A program made the translations under genes and the position numbers. A stretch of DNA of 64,000 nucleotides from Hermetia illucens (taxonomy: Eukaryota; Arthropoda; Insecta; Diptera; Stratiomyidae). Positions 1 to 26,199 of the stretch are shown here, piece by piece. The notes beneath the pieces were generated by a model. That model worked only from the letters and a program-made list of their open reading frames with translations, had not been told where the DNA came from and made no database searches. The stretch is from NCBI RefSeq assembly GCF_905115235.1, contig NC_051854.1:25823590-25887589 (forward strand), read 5' to 3'. Each line of letters opens with the position of its first letter. The stretch's first letter is position 1.

Positions 1-480
1 ACACTCCTACGACTATATTTGGGATACAATGCTGTCCGACTGTGGAAATATAATGCTGCCAAGCTTTATGAGTTGATGCAGTTATTAAGCGGAGACCTGG
101 AGAAAATTCGAACCGATAGTCAGTTAGAAGTTAATCTTACTAAAATTCTAACTATGAGAATGTGATGGAAGTGTGGTTTTCACTGATTGATACTCAATGA
201 ATTTCAGGGTCGGGGACGGGATGTATTCAGAGTTCCACGCATTTGATCTCTTAACGAAATATAATAATTTGCGATGGAAGAAAAACAGCTACAGAAGTGT
301 AAGGATCCACTACCCTACACTGAGTCAGAATCAAGCTGTGACACTGAACCGTCGTCCTTATCTAGGCTTCCTGTCACAGGAACATCACCAAAATGAGCAA
401 GCCGACGAGCTAATCAGACAGGATTCATTCAGGAGTTCTCTCTCCTTTCTTTACTACAGCTAACACCAGCTGACTACCAG
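1..480. other. Unassigned left flank
   Basis: No coding similarity, repeat ends or RNA gene recognised. The longest open stretch is 88 codons at 197-463 on the plus strand. It has no recognisable motif and is probably chance. The surroundings are degraded transposon DNA, so this is likely old repeat sequence as well. Confidence 0.4.
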
Positions 481-483
481 CAT

Positions 484-705
484 AATTTGGTGGAAGAAGT
501 AGCCCTCATCCTCTCACCAAAATCGAAAGATTTGCTGCACTTATCACACAGAAACATATGCCGAATCACAGACATATGTACGGAGCATTCGCCCATGCGT
601 GACAACCACGCTAAAATAGGTTTGACACCACGAAATAGTACTTCTCTGACTAACATTTCACTCAGCGTTGATTTCAGCAGTGTGGAGTCATATGTCCACC
701 TCCCT
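484..705 (+). mobile_element. I/LOA-type LINE fragment, C-terminal end of ORF2
   Basis: A plus-strand frame from 487 reads LLHLSHRNICRITDI followed by HSPMRDNHAKIGL. This resembles the segment after the RNase H domain of I/LOA-type LINEs, where a 'LSR.. R.(I/V)T..LTGH.P...H..K(I/L)GL' pattern is usual. The following Cys/His cluster is not clear. Only about 70 codons are recognisable, so it is a short decayed fragment. Clade assignment is by remembered family pattern only. Confidence 0.4.
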
Positions 706-740
706 AACATACCTCATCGTGTGCATACGTCCACCGATCG

Positions 741-1204
741 CTGTCAGTGTTGTCCCGCCGTTGATGTCATCCGGAGAAAAATTCCTTCCTAGTCGCTTTT
801 CAGAAGTGCAAAATGATATCGGATGGATTGGTTCCCTTTTCTCGTAACGATAATGCTTCTCAATCGCTACAAGATCTATAAGGATTATGGCCGTGATGAT
901 GCACATTGCCATACGTTGATCTGAATGCACCACATGCTCTCAATACACTTAGATAATACAACATATATGTAAAACTCACTAATTTTCCAATTCTCCGCAC
1001 TGAGTAATACACCCTCCCAGACAAGAACCACATTTAGCAGGAGAGAATGCATTACTCCAGGCAAAAACAGCCTACAACTTCATCCCGATCGCCATTATCC
1101 TGGAAAGATATCGATCGCAGGAAATTTTACTGCTACCGAAGCATCAACAACGCCAGGAGATACCAACTGACTTCACGGCTGCAAGGTTTGGCTAGCAAAA
1201 ACGG
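741..1204. other. Unassigned interval
   Basis: No convincing open frame, RNA gene or repeat terminus seen. It lies between two LINE fragments. Confidence 0.35.
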
Positions 1205-1960
1205 CTAATCATTGGTTTCTGGCGTATGCGCGCGCTCCTCAACAACGCTATCGATAGCCCCCAGAATGCTCACTTTCACCACCTCGAGCGAGAATTCCAA
1301 CGATATAGGCTGAACATTCTGGGCATAGGTGAAGTAAGATGGTGAGACTCAAGAGCGTACTCCTCTCCCTTCTAAGGCACTGCGTTTTTTTTTTCTCCAG
1401 AAAGTTAACTGGTAGCAGACGCGAGTCAGGTGTCCAAAAGTTCCTAACGGCTACCGCAAGGCGTGCTCTCTCTTGAGCTGAGTACCAGTTTCTTGTCTGC
1501 AAGATGCTGGTCCAGGTTAAGAAACATCGCAATTGTACAGTGCTATGCATCAACGGGGACTCTCGATATAGCGAAGAGGCATGTTTGAGGCATGACTTTT
1601 TAAAGGTGGCATTGTGACCAAGATATGAATGCCGAGATAGGCTCTGACAACACCTTAGTCGGACATGTTGTGGGGAGGCATAGACTCGTTGACCGTAACA
1701 ACAATTTCTACAACTTCTACCGCCTCGCCATCGATGGCGCACTTTTCAAGTACAAGGCCTGCCACAGGCTCAGTTGGGTTTCAACCGACTATCTAATCAG
1801 ATCGACCATATCGCTATCAGCAAATCTACCTCTTGCTTCCGAATGTGCATAACAAAATAAAAACTCGGCGATCCTACGAATTCCCCCGATGTCAAAATCG
1901 CTGAAAGGCGGAGAGGAGCTCTCGGAAAACTAATCAATATAGAAATGCATAAATAAAAAA
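1205..1960 (+). mobile_element. RTE-like LINE fragment, endonuclease domain
   Basis: Plus-strand frames carry parts of an apurinic-type endonuclease of the kind often labelled 'craniofacial development protein 2-like'. Around 1625-1850 the frame reads NAEIGSDNTLVGHVVGRH, then ACHRLSWVSTDY. In a neighbouring frame SNQIDHIAIS follows, the typical end of this domain. Several frames are needed, so it is broken. The upstream part (1280-1600) is poorly preserved. A related endonuclease piece lies on the minus strand at 18.06-18.48 kb. Confidence 0.65.
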
Positions 1961-2169
1961 TCAAGCAGTGGAACAGTGTCAGACGAATCATCTTTCGCCC
2001 TGATTGAATGGAAAATAATAAAGTTATTTAGAGTTCTATATAACAGAATCAAAGATGAAAGAAGGCTAACGCCACTCGGATAACACAAGTGAGTAAACTC
2101 GAAGAGAGGAATAGAGAGGATGAACAATACTTGTTGGCCCTCGTAGGACCTATAAAGGTCTCTCCCCGG
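1961..2169. other. Unassigned interval
   Basis: A/T-rich stretch between the endonuclease fragment and the R1-like element. No motif recognised. It may be the degraded continuation of either neighbour. Confidence 0.3.
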
Positions 2170-3855
2170 AAAAGGAAAAGCTCAATCAAATAAATAAAAT
2201 TACGAACACAAGGGATGCAAACACCCAAAAAAGAACTGCGAAAGCATGGACCAAGGATGGCGCAAAGAAAAGAGCGACATACAAGAGAATCACGGCTCGA
2301 ATTGACCATCATCTCCAAAAAAGGCAATATGACTTACGATGATATTGTTAGGAAGTTCGAATTCGATCCGGAACTGATACACCTTGAAAAAACGTCAATC
2401 GAATCGTTCCCAAAAAGAAAATTTAATGCTGGCGCTGAAGAAGTCTCCTGACAAGGTGAGTGAAAATTTATTCTGTAAAGTGAAGAAATCTTTCGAGGAA
2501 GAAACTCAAGTACGAGCCAGGGGAGAAGTTACGACAAAGGAGGATATCTGCGAAACTCTAGAAAAACAATTCCCTTCACTCGGTTCGCAAAAATCCACAA
2601 TCAGGAGGGCGCACGGAGTTCAAATGTCTCAAATTTGGCCACTTAGCAGCGGTATGCAGTAGTGATTACAATACATCAAAAATTCGAAACCGAAATTCAT
2701 ATATTGGCGTCAAATGACAGAAGTCAAAATCAAAAAATCATAGCAGGTGATTTCAACACGGCTGCAGATTGAGGTAGTCGAACTACGAATATCAGAGGCC
2801 CTACTTTGCTCGAAATTCTCGCTGAGCTAGACTTCGTTCTTGTAAACACCGGAAATTTATCCAATTTCCGAGGGACAGACCCAGGCTCAACAATAACCAA
2901 TCTAACAAAAAAATGCGCCATGCGGCGGTGTGCGTTCCTGCGAATAGGGAGCTGGAAATCAGGATTGGCCCATGAAAAGGTTTGAAAGGAGTCCTTTGAT
3001 AAAGATGCCATTGGAAGATCATGATCCCGATGATGCGGTTTTTGTTTAAAAAAATACCAGTAATACCAGCTCTCAGGCCTTTGGGTATAATACTAACCCT
3101 TTCATTTAGACTATCACAAACATCCATGACTATAGGTAGTTTTCGAATCTGGGGCACCACATCGAAATCGTGAAACTAATGCCACAACCACCTCGGCCAT
3201 CAAAGAAATCGCGGAATTATGGCCGATATGCTTTCAAGCAATAGGAATTTGCGAAAGACGTATAAGAAGACCAGACTTCGGCGAGAATCAAGAAGCGTAC
3301 GCAAAATGCGGAAGTAGGTTTAAACAGAATATACGCAGCAGCAAGCGGAAATGCTTGGAAGAAATTTGGGGGAACAGCGTACAGGGTTGCAACGAAGAAG
3401 ATGAATGGACGGGCACCACAGCTAACCTGGCCGCATTTTTGTCTCCATGTAGTGACGCTACCCTTCTCCACGCATAAAAGAAAGTGCAAAAAGTATAAAC
3501 AAGCGTTGGACATCTTCATCATTCTGCGGTAACTGATAAATAGCTTGTGGAGATTTGCGGAGAGAATCAGGAATAATAAAACCCCGGTTTGGTTGCCATC
3601 TCAAATACAAAACAGAAACTAGTTTTTCTTTTGAAACCAAATAAACCGGGAGACCCATTATTATGCCCCGCCCCGCGCGATTTGCCTTGAAAACACAGTG
3701 GGAAAGATGTTAGAGAGGATACATTTTTAATAAACTTTTCTACATAGCAAAGAATCATAGAATAATGCAGGGATGGCCTATCGTCAAGCTCATTCAACCT
3801 TCAATATATTAGACTTGATTTTAAAGCTAGCTCGCGACGCTATATCCTCCATATT
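2170..3855 (+). mobile_element. R1-like LINE, 5' part (ORF1, endonuclease, start of RT)
   Basis: Order on the plus strand fits an R1-clade LINE. At 2215-2660 there is a charged ORF1-like region containing VTTKEDICETLEKQFPS, a pattern of R1 gag-like proteins. At about 2735-2900 there is an endonuclease segment (IIAGDFNTAAD, then DFVLVNTGN and FRGTDPGSTI). At 3170-3560 lies the charged linker before the RT. Near 3790-3855 the RT entry reads FNILDLILKLARDAIS. Many frame changes and stops make it non-functional. An RTE-like LINE begins at its right edge, and R1-like sequence resumes at about 6.75 kb. Confidence 0.65.
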
Positions 3856-6752
3856 GTGCCGTGTAAAGTTTGGATGGACGTGACAAATGCGTTCAATTCA
3901 ACCATCTCAGAATAGATAGCCCGGAATGCGGCAGCAATATACATAGGTCCAACAAACAGTGGGACAAATTGTATCAACTGGTAGGGCAGGATGGATTTTA
4001 TAACGACAAACCCAGTAACGAAAACGGAACAACGATTCGCGTATTTTCTCGCTCGCTATGCAGACCGAATCCTACTCAATAGCTAACTGATAGTGTTCCA
4101 ATATAGCGTTGATATAACAGCATTGCAAGAGATGCGTTGGACAGGAACCAGTATCCTGGAGAAGAGCCACTACACTGTATATTACAGCGGCCATCAAGTA
4201 AACCATGTGCTCGGAGTAGGTTTCCTAGTCAGCCAAAAAATGAAACTTGCTCTTATCGGCTTTGAAAACATAAGTGAACGCCTGGTTATCCATTCTGCGT
4301 TTACGAGGCAAATTTCGAAATATAAGCCTCATAAACGTTCACGCCCCTACAGAGGAAACTGCAGAAAAGAAGAAAGATACCTTCTACGAGGCAGTTGAGT
4401 AGCCCCTCGTAACCTATCCCAAAATCCTACTTGGAGAGCCGTATTCAGGCGATACGTCGGCACCTATAGCTTACATAAAAGCACTAATGATAACGGACTG
4501 CGGATTGGTTATTGAAAGTACCTGGTTTGTGCGGAAAGCGGTCTACAAACACACATGGGGATCCCCATACGGGACCACTTTCAACAAGAACATATAAGGG
4601 AGCCAATATAGACTCGGATAACTATCTCGTTTGCATAGTGCTCCCGGCTCGAATTACAACACCGTCTATAATCCTATCTGACAATCAAATGAGAGTAAAT
4701 ACTGAAGCCATCCACAACAAAGCCCTCCGTAACACATACAAGCGTGAAATGAATGCAACAATAACCGCAGCTAACAGATGTCCTGGAGATAAAGCATCAA
4801 GAAATGATTTTCACAACCACCTGAAGAGCTTTATCGTTGATACGGCCACAAACATACTTGCCCCAGTCCGAAACAGTCGGAATGGATGGTTCGACGATGA
4901 ATGTAAGCTAACAACGGAAGAATGCCGCATACCGGACAATGCTGCACTCTCAAAAAAGGCGGGCATACGCAGTGCCTATTACGAACTTCGTCGAGTGGAG
5001 AAACGACTTCACAGACAGAAAAAGGTAGACTGGGAGAGCCAAAAAGTCTGTAAAATCGAGTAGTACAGGGGCAACCGCACCAGGCGTGGAAGTTTTACCA
5101 TCAAGTCAGCAGGATGAAGCCTTATACACCTCGATGCTCATCCTGCCGAGACAAAGAGGGAAATCTGATTTCCGACAGAATGGGCATATTAGAGCGATGG
5201 GTTGAGTACTTCGATGAGCTACTGAACAAGCAGAACATCGGCGGGTTGGAGGTCCCGCCAACTGAAGACGACGGACAAATACTGCCACCACCAAGTTTAG
5301 TAGAAACAGTCCGTGCAATTCATCGGCTAAAAAATCATAAGTCACTAGGAGCCGAGGCAATTACAGCCGAATTGGTTAACATAGAGGAGACCAACTACAC
5401 CCAGCGGTTTACCAACTGATGCTCAAGGTACTATCTATAAGATATTCTCTGCTATCTTGCTAGGTCGGATAGCTCCATACGCCCAGAGCATCATTGACCC
5501 ATACCAAAGAGGCTTCACTACAGGCAAATCAGCAACAGATCAGATTTTCTCTCTGCGTCGAGCGATGGAAAAACTGTTGGAATTTGAACATCAGTTGCAC
5601 CATTTTTTCATCGACTTTAAAGCCGCCTATGATAGCATAGCCAGGATAAAATTGTACACGGCCATGAGAGAATTCGGTATCCCGACGAAATTGATAAGAC
5701 TGACTAGGCTGACCCTAACCAATGTGTGAGGCCAGATAAAAACAGCAGGATCACTCTCAAGACCATTCGACACCAACAACGGTCTACGCCAAGGAAATGC
5801 CCTATCATGTGTCCTCTTTAACCTGGCCCTGGAGAAAGTAATCCGTGATGCTGAAGTAAATGCAAGAGGTACGATCCTCTTTAAATACACCCAACTACTG
5901 GCCTATGCTGACGATATCGACATCATGGGAAGAACCACCCGAGACGTACAAACTGCCAAACAAAACTTCATCCAGATCGAGCAGGCGGCGCAAGATTTTG
6001 GGCTGCACATCAATGAAGGCAAGACAAAATGGTGGCAAGGTCAGCCCCGAAAACCAACCAACCAACATCAAACCGCACTGGTCAAACGGGAAGAATAAAG
6101 ATAGGAGACTACAACTTTGAGACCGTTGATAATTTCTCCTAACTAGGGTCGAAAATCACAACCGATAACAGCTATGACGATAAAATCCATGCACGGTTGT
6201 TGTCAGCCAACAGAACCTATTTCAGCTCACAGAAACTGTTTCGCTCGAAACGTCTTACCATAGGGTCAAAGCTCTTACTGTACAAGACAATGATCTTGCC
6301 AGTCCTCATGTATTCCTCGGAAACTTGGGTTCTTAGCAAGAAAAATTTCGAACTCTTGGCCGCGTTCGAGCGAAGAATCCTCCGAAGAATTTTTGGTTCC
6401 CTACATGAGGATAGACGATTTCGTAGCCTACATAACGACGAAATCAATGAGCGATGCCATGACCGTCAGGTTGTGGATAAAATCCGGCTCAATAGGTTAC
6501 GGTGGGCGGGTCACTTAATCCGTATGGATGAGGATGATCCAGCCCGGAAAGTCTATAAGAGCAATATCTATGATAGAAAAAGAAGACGAGAAGACCCTGC
6601 CTGAGGTGGAGCGATGGCGTAGGTCAGGATGCCAACTTTTAGGGATATCGAATTTGTGGACCTCGGCGCAAAACCGAAGTGTCTGGAGTTCCTTATTAAA
6701 GCAGACCTAGATCGGATACCGATTGTTGCGCCGTTGATGATGATGAAAACAC
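3856..6752 (+). mobile_element. RTE-like LINE copy A (most complete copy)
   Basis: This is the longest of six related copies in the window. Recognisable parts in order: endonuclease (DITALQEMRWTGT at 4120, later GANIDSDNYLV and WFDDECKL); linker (RWVEYFDELLN at about 5200); RT entry (IIDPYQRGFTTGKSATDQI, then FIDFKAAYDSI at 5600); palm (YADDIDIMGR, read across 5900-5940); and a C-terminal region at 6197-6604 with LPVLMYSSETWVLSKK, RRILRRIFG and RLRWAGHLIRMDEDDPARKV. The 3' end is a conserved stem near TTGTTGCGCC followed by a short (GAT)n tail at 6733-6746. At least six frame breaks or stops are needed to read it, so it is dead. The clade call (RTE/BovB-like) is tentative. Confidence 0.75.
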
Positions 6753-7510
6753 TGTCGGAGGTTGCTTCTAGCCAAAGTGGTACGGTCCATCCTGCTTTAC
6801 TTGTCACCTGTATGAATTGAAGCGCTTGCAAACTGGTGGCGGGCATGATCCCTGTCAACATTCTGACAAAAGAAATGAGTGTGATGTACCATGCAAGACG
6901 TATGGAGGAGCACACAGAACGTAGGAATGCGGCAAGGTCAAAGTCGCATGATCTCTGGCAACGCAGTTGGGACGAGTCTATGAAGGGTCAGTGGACGCAC
7001 AAGCTCATTCCCAACATTAGGGTGTGGCTTGAGCGGAAAGATGGGGAGGCCAACTATAGCATTGCCCAGTTCCTCACGGAACACAGTAGTTGCTACAGGC
7101 AATATCTACACCGCTTTATTATAACTAACGTTCAAATGTGAGTTGGATGATTCTCATAATTGTTCTAGATGCGGTGAAATACCGGAGGATCAACAGTATG
7201 TGATGTTTCACTGCGCAAGGTTCGCAATGGAGCGGAGAAACCTAAACCAAGCGTTGGGCAGGAGCGTGGGGCAGGGAACTAAGTTCCGGAGATGTTGAGG
7301 TCGAAGGCGCACTACTATTACCAATAGAGGGGCACAATAGGAATGGTTTAGTGGATGAGAATCCCACACACGGAAAAACCAAAATGATAACGAGCAGTGG
7401 ATCGGGTAATTCACCTTGTCAGGCCAAACTTTGCAAATGATACCTTCAGCTTGGTGTATCCACTTCTCCACTTTAATAAGTCCGTCCATCAGAAACCTAT
7501 TATTCACTAA
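6753..7510 (+). mobile_element. R1-like LINE, 3' part (ORF2 C-terminus)
   Basis: The open frame at 6836-7141 has the R1 C-terminal pattern: AGMIPVNILTKE, then WDESMKGQWTHKLIPNIRVW, then NYSIAQFLTEHSSCYRQYLHRF. Just downstream, in another frame, comes a CCHC cluster (CSRCGEIPEDQQYVMFHC, about 7155-7215), the usual R1 ORF2 terminal zinc knuckle. With the 2.17-3.86 kb piece it may be one R1 copy split by RTE-like copy A. However, most of the R1 RT is missing between them, so they could also be two separate fragments. Confidence 0.65.
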
Positions 7511-8149
7511 TCATTGATAGCATCCCAGCCGGATACGCAATGGACTCTTGGAAAAGGTTTCAGTTACACTCTAAGCCGTAAGTTCCGAATGTCTGCGAAA
7601 GGTCAGTGCGGAAAGCTTCCCCGGTTCGAACCAATTCGCTATAAGAGGCGATTATCATGCCTTTTTTTGCAGAGAAGTTGGAATACGCCAAAATATCTTT
7701 CTACCCGAACAATACGACCCGCGCCGTTCTCTATCCACCTTCCCAGCGCCAATAAATATCGAGTGTTTATCCGCCCCCGCCTCGTCGTAATGAGGATAAA
7801 ATAAATGAACAATGATTCGACATTTTGGCTGCAAGCGGCATTCGCCAAATGAACTAATAATAATTTTAGCTCTACGGTGTTATCTTTCGGTCAAATTAAC
7901 AACTAAGTGCTCTGTCAGGTTGAGTATGGGTTAAATTATGAATTCCATATTTATGAACAAAAAATGGTTGAGCGGACATTTTGGTTGAACCTGAAAAGAT
8001 CCTAAATTTCTTGTCTCTGGTAGCAAAAAGGCAACACTAATTGTTAAATAAGTGTTATAATGTACAAAAACGGAAAGATTGAAAGATTTCAACTCACCTG
8101 TAATCATTTGCATATCGTCAAAGCGCCTCTAAAAAATTCCACACTCACT
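7511..8149. other. Unassigned interval upstream of ZAD gene A
   Basis: No protein similarity recognised. A GGTTCGAACC string at 7622-7631 matches a pol III B box, but no A box or cloverleaf can be folded around it, so no tRNA is called. Confidence 0.35.
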
Positions 8150-8575
8150 TTCAGTCGCATACGCCGGAGACAGCACAGACGAAATTGAAACCACCGTTAA
8201 ACCTCAACCAGCCAAAATGCATCGTCACTTCCTCGGCATTGCCACATCAGCGCGAATACGCGCAACTCAGCGAATCATCACCCAACTGAGCGAAAATACC
8301 TCATCACCGCATATGGCAAGGGCAGCCATATTGAAGTTTCATAGCAGTTCGCTGGCAAGCCACACCGAGAAATCGAGTTCATCTTGTAATAATTGCAGAA
8401 TATCGGCAAAAACAAGAAGCAGCAACCCCAAATATAAGTCAAAAAGTGTTTTGAAAACATTGAACGGGAAAACGGCCGGGCGAGCGTGATTATCTTCAAA
8501 GTTTCGTGATTTCGCAGGCATTCAACATTTTCAAGCTCGTGTGACATCCCCAGCGAGAGGAGTTTCCTTGGAACG
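8150..8575 (+). promoter_or_regulatory. Probable 5' UTR/promoter region of ZAD gene A
   Basis: This is the stretch immediately upstream of the gene A start codon. No element of the local families intrudes and no upstream coding exon is needed, because the ZAD domain starts within ten residues of the ATG at 8576. No TATA box or initiator can be pinned down by eye. The extent is inferred from position only. Confidence 0.35.
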
Positions 8576-22908
<14,333 letters not shown>

Positions 22909-22976
22909 AATTGGCTTTTTTAAGTTATTCCTGTGCATATGTGATCGATGTTCTGAAGCTATTGTGATTGGATTCC

Positions 22977-22982
22977 AATAAA
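22977..22982 (+). terminator. Poly(A) signal of ZAD gene A
   Basis: Canonical AATAAA 69 bp after the TAA stop of gene A. It is followed within 30 bp by a T/G-rich stretch (TATTGCTGTTATTGTTC), as expected downstream of a cleavage site. Confidence 0.75.
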
Positions 22983-22999
22983 TATTATTGCTGTTATTG

Positions 23000-23755
23000 T
23001 TCAACATTGTGTCTCTTATAGAGCGAGTACGCGGCAAGCGTCAATTGGCTTTTAGGGTTGCGCTGATTGCAATGGGACTGTTGCGGCAGTCCCTGATTGA
23101 CTACTGATCAAGACTAACAATTTCTCAAATTTCGGCCGGAAACACTGAAGAAGTGCAATGCCTGTTAATACGCTAAAAGGCATCAGATATCCCAGAGAGC
23201 ATTTACAGATTTCATCCAGTCATCGTGTGATAAAAAATAATGTAGGTACTAAGGACTAAGAAGTCAATGGTAGCTCACATGGGAGGACGCATTTCAGCTG
23301 GTAAAGCTTTAACTTGATTGATCCCAATTATCAAAGAAAATGTATACAGCTTAGATACCAAGATCCTTCCTAACGTCCCAACGTTGAAATGCAGCCCTCC
23401 CTTTTTAAAGGACTTTGTATAAAGTAAAATCTTATAAAAAAGTATCTGCCACACCCAATTTACTCGAAAACAGCTAAACCTATTGTCAATAAATTTGATA
23501 AGAAGGCGTAGTCTGCAAATTCCTTTACATACAGCACGTTTAACGGGGCTCCCCATGCACCCGGGCTGAAACACTTTTCCAAAGAATATGGTCGGGTGCG
23601 CCATTTAATGAAATAAAACATAACTAGTGCATTTCGAAACTGATCTTAGCTTTGATATCAGTTGATATATAGGAGACTGAGTCCCGAAAGTGACACAGAT
23701 CTACTTCTCATAACCCATTAAACTGAAAATTCTAGGAAGTAATATTTTCGTCATC
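23000..23755. other. Unassigned intergenic sequence after ZAD gene A
   Basis: No recognised element or motif. A minus-strand open stretch at 23275-23604 has no family resemblance. Confidence 0.4.
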
Positions 23756-24960
23756 ACCAACGCCGCAACAACCAGTATCCGGTCCATCAATTCGATATCC
23801 CTAAAAGCTGTCTGGCGTCCTGACCTACGCCATCGCTCCATCTCAGGCAGGATCTGTCTCGTTTTCTTTTTCTTCTATCGATATTCCCATTATAGACTTT
23901 CCGGGCTGGATTATCCTCATGGATACAGATTAGGTGACCCGTCAACCGCAACCTGTTGAGCCGGATTTTATCCACAACTCGACAGTCATGGTATCGCTCA
24001 TAGATTTTGTCATTAAGTAGGCTATAGAATCGTTCATCCTTTTCTAGGGGCCCAAAAATTCTTCGGGGGATTCTTCTCTCGAACGCGGCCAAGAATTTTC
24101 TTGCTAAGAACACAGATCTCCGAGGAATACATAAGAACTTGCAGGATCATAGTCTTGTATAGTAAGAGCTTTGACCCGTTTCGTTTGACGACGTTTCGAG
24201 CGGAACAGTTTTTGTGAGTTGAAATACGCTCTGCTGGCAGCCAACAATCGTGCGCGGATTTCATTGTCATAGCTGTTATCGGTTGTGATTTTCGACCTTA
24301 AATAGAAGAAATTGTTAATGGTCTCAAAGTTTATTGCTTTCGTTTGACCAGCTCGATTCGATGTTGTTGGTTCTTTGTTCTTTGACGCTCCCGTTGCCAC
24401 CATGTATAATACTTCGTCTTATTTTCATTATCTGGATGAAGGTAGATTGTGCATCTCGGGTTGTTCTTCCTATAATGTCAATATCGTCAGCCTAAATCAG
24501 TAGTTGGGTGGATTTGATCATGATGGTGCCTCTTGCATTAACATCTGCATTGGGAATCACTTTCTCCAGGGCCAAGTTAAAGGGGACGCTTATCTTAGAC
24601 CGTTGTTGGTGTTGATTGGTCTCGAGAGTGATCGTGCTGCTTCTATCTCGCCTCACACATTGGTCAGGGTCACCCTAGTCACCAGTGGACCAGAAAAGAA
24701 GGAGTAAGTTGCTCCTCAATTGGTCCGGTCCTGCATTAAGTTGATGCGGACTTAGGACCCCCTTCATTCTCAAAACGAACACCCTATTCAGTCTTATCAA
24801 TTTCGTCGGGATACGGAATTCTCTCATAGCCGTGTAAGGTTGACTATGCTGTCATAGGTGGCCTTGAAGTCGATGAAAAGATAGTGCAACTGATGGCCAT
24901 ATTCCAACGGTTTTTCCATCGCTTGCCGCAGAGAGAAAGTTATTTCGACTTTGTTCGATA
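23756..24960 (-). mobile_element. RTE-like LINE copy C, 5'-truncated (minus strand)
   Basis: The C-terminal region reads right to left: SSEICVLSKK near 24.1 kb, RRIPRRIFGPLEKDERFYSL at about 24.05 kb, and DKIRLNRLRLTGHLICIHED near 23.95 kb. The palm and its DNA context lie at 24.45-24.65 kb and the RT entry at 24.85-24.95 kb, where the copy ends abruptly, a usual LINE 5' truncation. A 101-bp foreign insert interrupts it at 24682-24782. Frame changes are present; dead. Confidence 0.75.
24682..24782. mobile_element. 101-bp insertion with near-perfect 8-bp target duplication
   Basis: Other RTE-like copies here read GGGTCAGCCTAGTCAGTCTTATC without interruption at this point. Copy C has CCTAGTCA at 24674-24681, 101 bp of unrelated sequence, then CCTATTCA at 24783-24790 and resumes. 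The two 8-mers differ at one base, which fits an 8-bp target-site duplication such as hAT-type transposons make. No clear terminal inverted repeat is visible, so the class is uncertain. Confidence 0.5.
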
Positions 24961-25640
24961 TACTAATCAACGTCAGCCGTTTTCCCTCTCCCCATGAAGT
25001 GGTTTCTTGACAATTATTTGATTATCTGTTTCCAACCTTTTCATTTTTCAATGTCTACCACGTGCTTACTGAACACGGTCGGTACTTACGTACACTCCTA
25101 TATAAGCCAGTCGCACCCAGAGAACATATGGAACATAAAGCTTTCCACCAGAACTTCGTTGGCCTGCGATTAGAGATCACTTAATTAGTGCTGCGTTAGT
25201 TGGCTCTGTAGGCGATCTTTTTTAAAGGGCTTGGTGCACAACCGGCGTCTAATGTGTGGGCCATAGTCATATGTCGTACCAAGTCGAAGTTGTCTATTGC
25301 TACTAATATGCATTACCAACGCCGATCTAAGCGTATTGGCTCCTCGTATTCCACCATATTCCGCTTGTTTTACGGGCTCTTGAAATCTGATCATAGTTTG
25401 TCTGTCCTATATCAAATTTGTCGCTGCAAATTATTTTATATGCGCTGCTTTTCCCCTTTATTTTAATGGGTGCTTTTCACTTTCTAGTCGCTTGATGACT
25501 TTTATATTTAATTCTTCTATAAATGTTTTTATTCTATGGCTCTTGTTGGACATCAGTATGTTCCATTTTATCTCGCCTGTCCTTCTCACTCGTTACCCAA
25601 TGTTGTATATTAATTCTTGCATATTTGATATACTTTTTTC
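24961..25640. other. Unassigned intergenic sequence
   Basis: No confident assignment. It may be the degraded 3' continuation of the minus-strand Penelope-like fossil to its right, but no motif proves it. Confidence 0.3.
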
Positions 25641-25960
25641 CTAATCAAAATTGGTCTTAGGAGATATGTGCAGAGAATGCACTATTAAATAATAAGCCAC
25701 CGTTTTCTGTGTCATGGTATGTGCTGAAGTCATTACTAGCATTCTCTGGGTTGCGGTTGGCTTCTAGTTTGCCGCTGTTGCTTATTATCCGCAGGCCTAA
25801 GAATGGTAATGATTCATTTTCTTCTATTTCCATTGTAAATTTAATTTTCTTTTGGTATAAATTCTTGATCTCAGTTAAAAAGTCGCAGCTTATAGTATGG
25901 CGAAAATGTCTTCGATATATCTTAACCATGTTCTGGGCATTATCCCCTTTTCTGGGATGA
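25641..25960 (-). mobile_element. Penelope-like element fossil, RT piece (minus strand)
   Basis: The minus-strand frame has KKIKFTMEIEENESLPFLGL, the signature after the palm of Penelope-like reverse transcriptases ('I+FT.E.E.+..LPFLD'). Only a short part of the RT is left. It is old and broken, and a second Penelope-like piece lies in the opposite orientation at 27.1-28.0 kb. Confidence 0.6.
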
Positions 25961-26199
25961 TTGGCGCGATGTACATGGTGGGATCAAAAACAGCAGGATT
26001 TTCTGTGAGCGAGACAAAGTTTTAGAGGGAAATCCGACCAGCTGGGCGTGGTGTGAGGAGCCTTCATGAACAGAACGCGATCTGCACACGTTTGCAGAAT
26101 GAATATATTGTTTTGTGGGAACTGTTTAGAAAATGAGTCAACCGTTTGCGTCTATGAGCTGGGTCATTCAGCTGTGAGAGGCCCATCCACCACACCGCA

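Noticed and set aside
7550-7640. Possible tRNA gene from the GGTTCGAACC string
   Set aside because: No A box at the right distance and no acceptor or anticodon stem can be paired.
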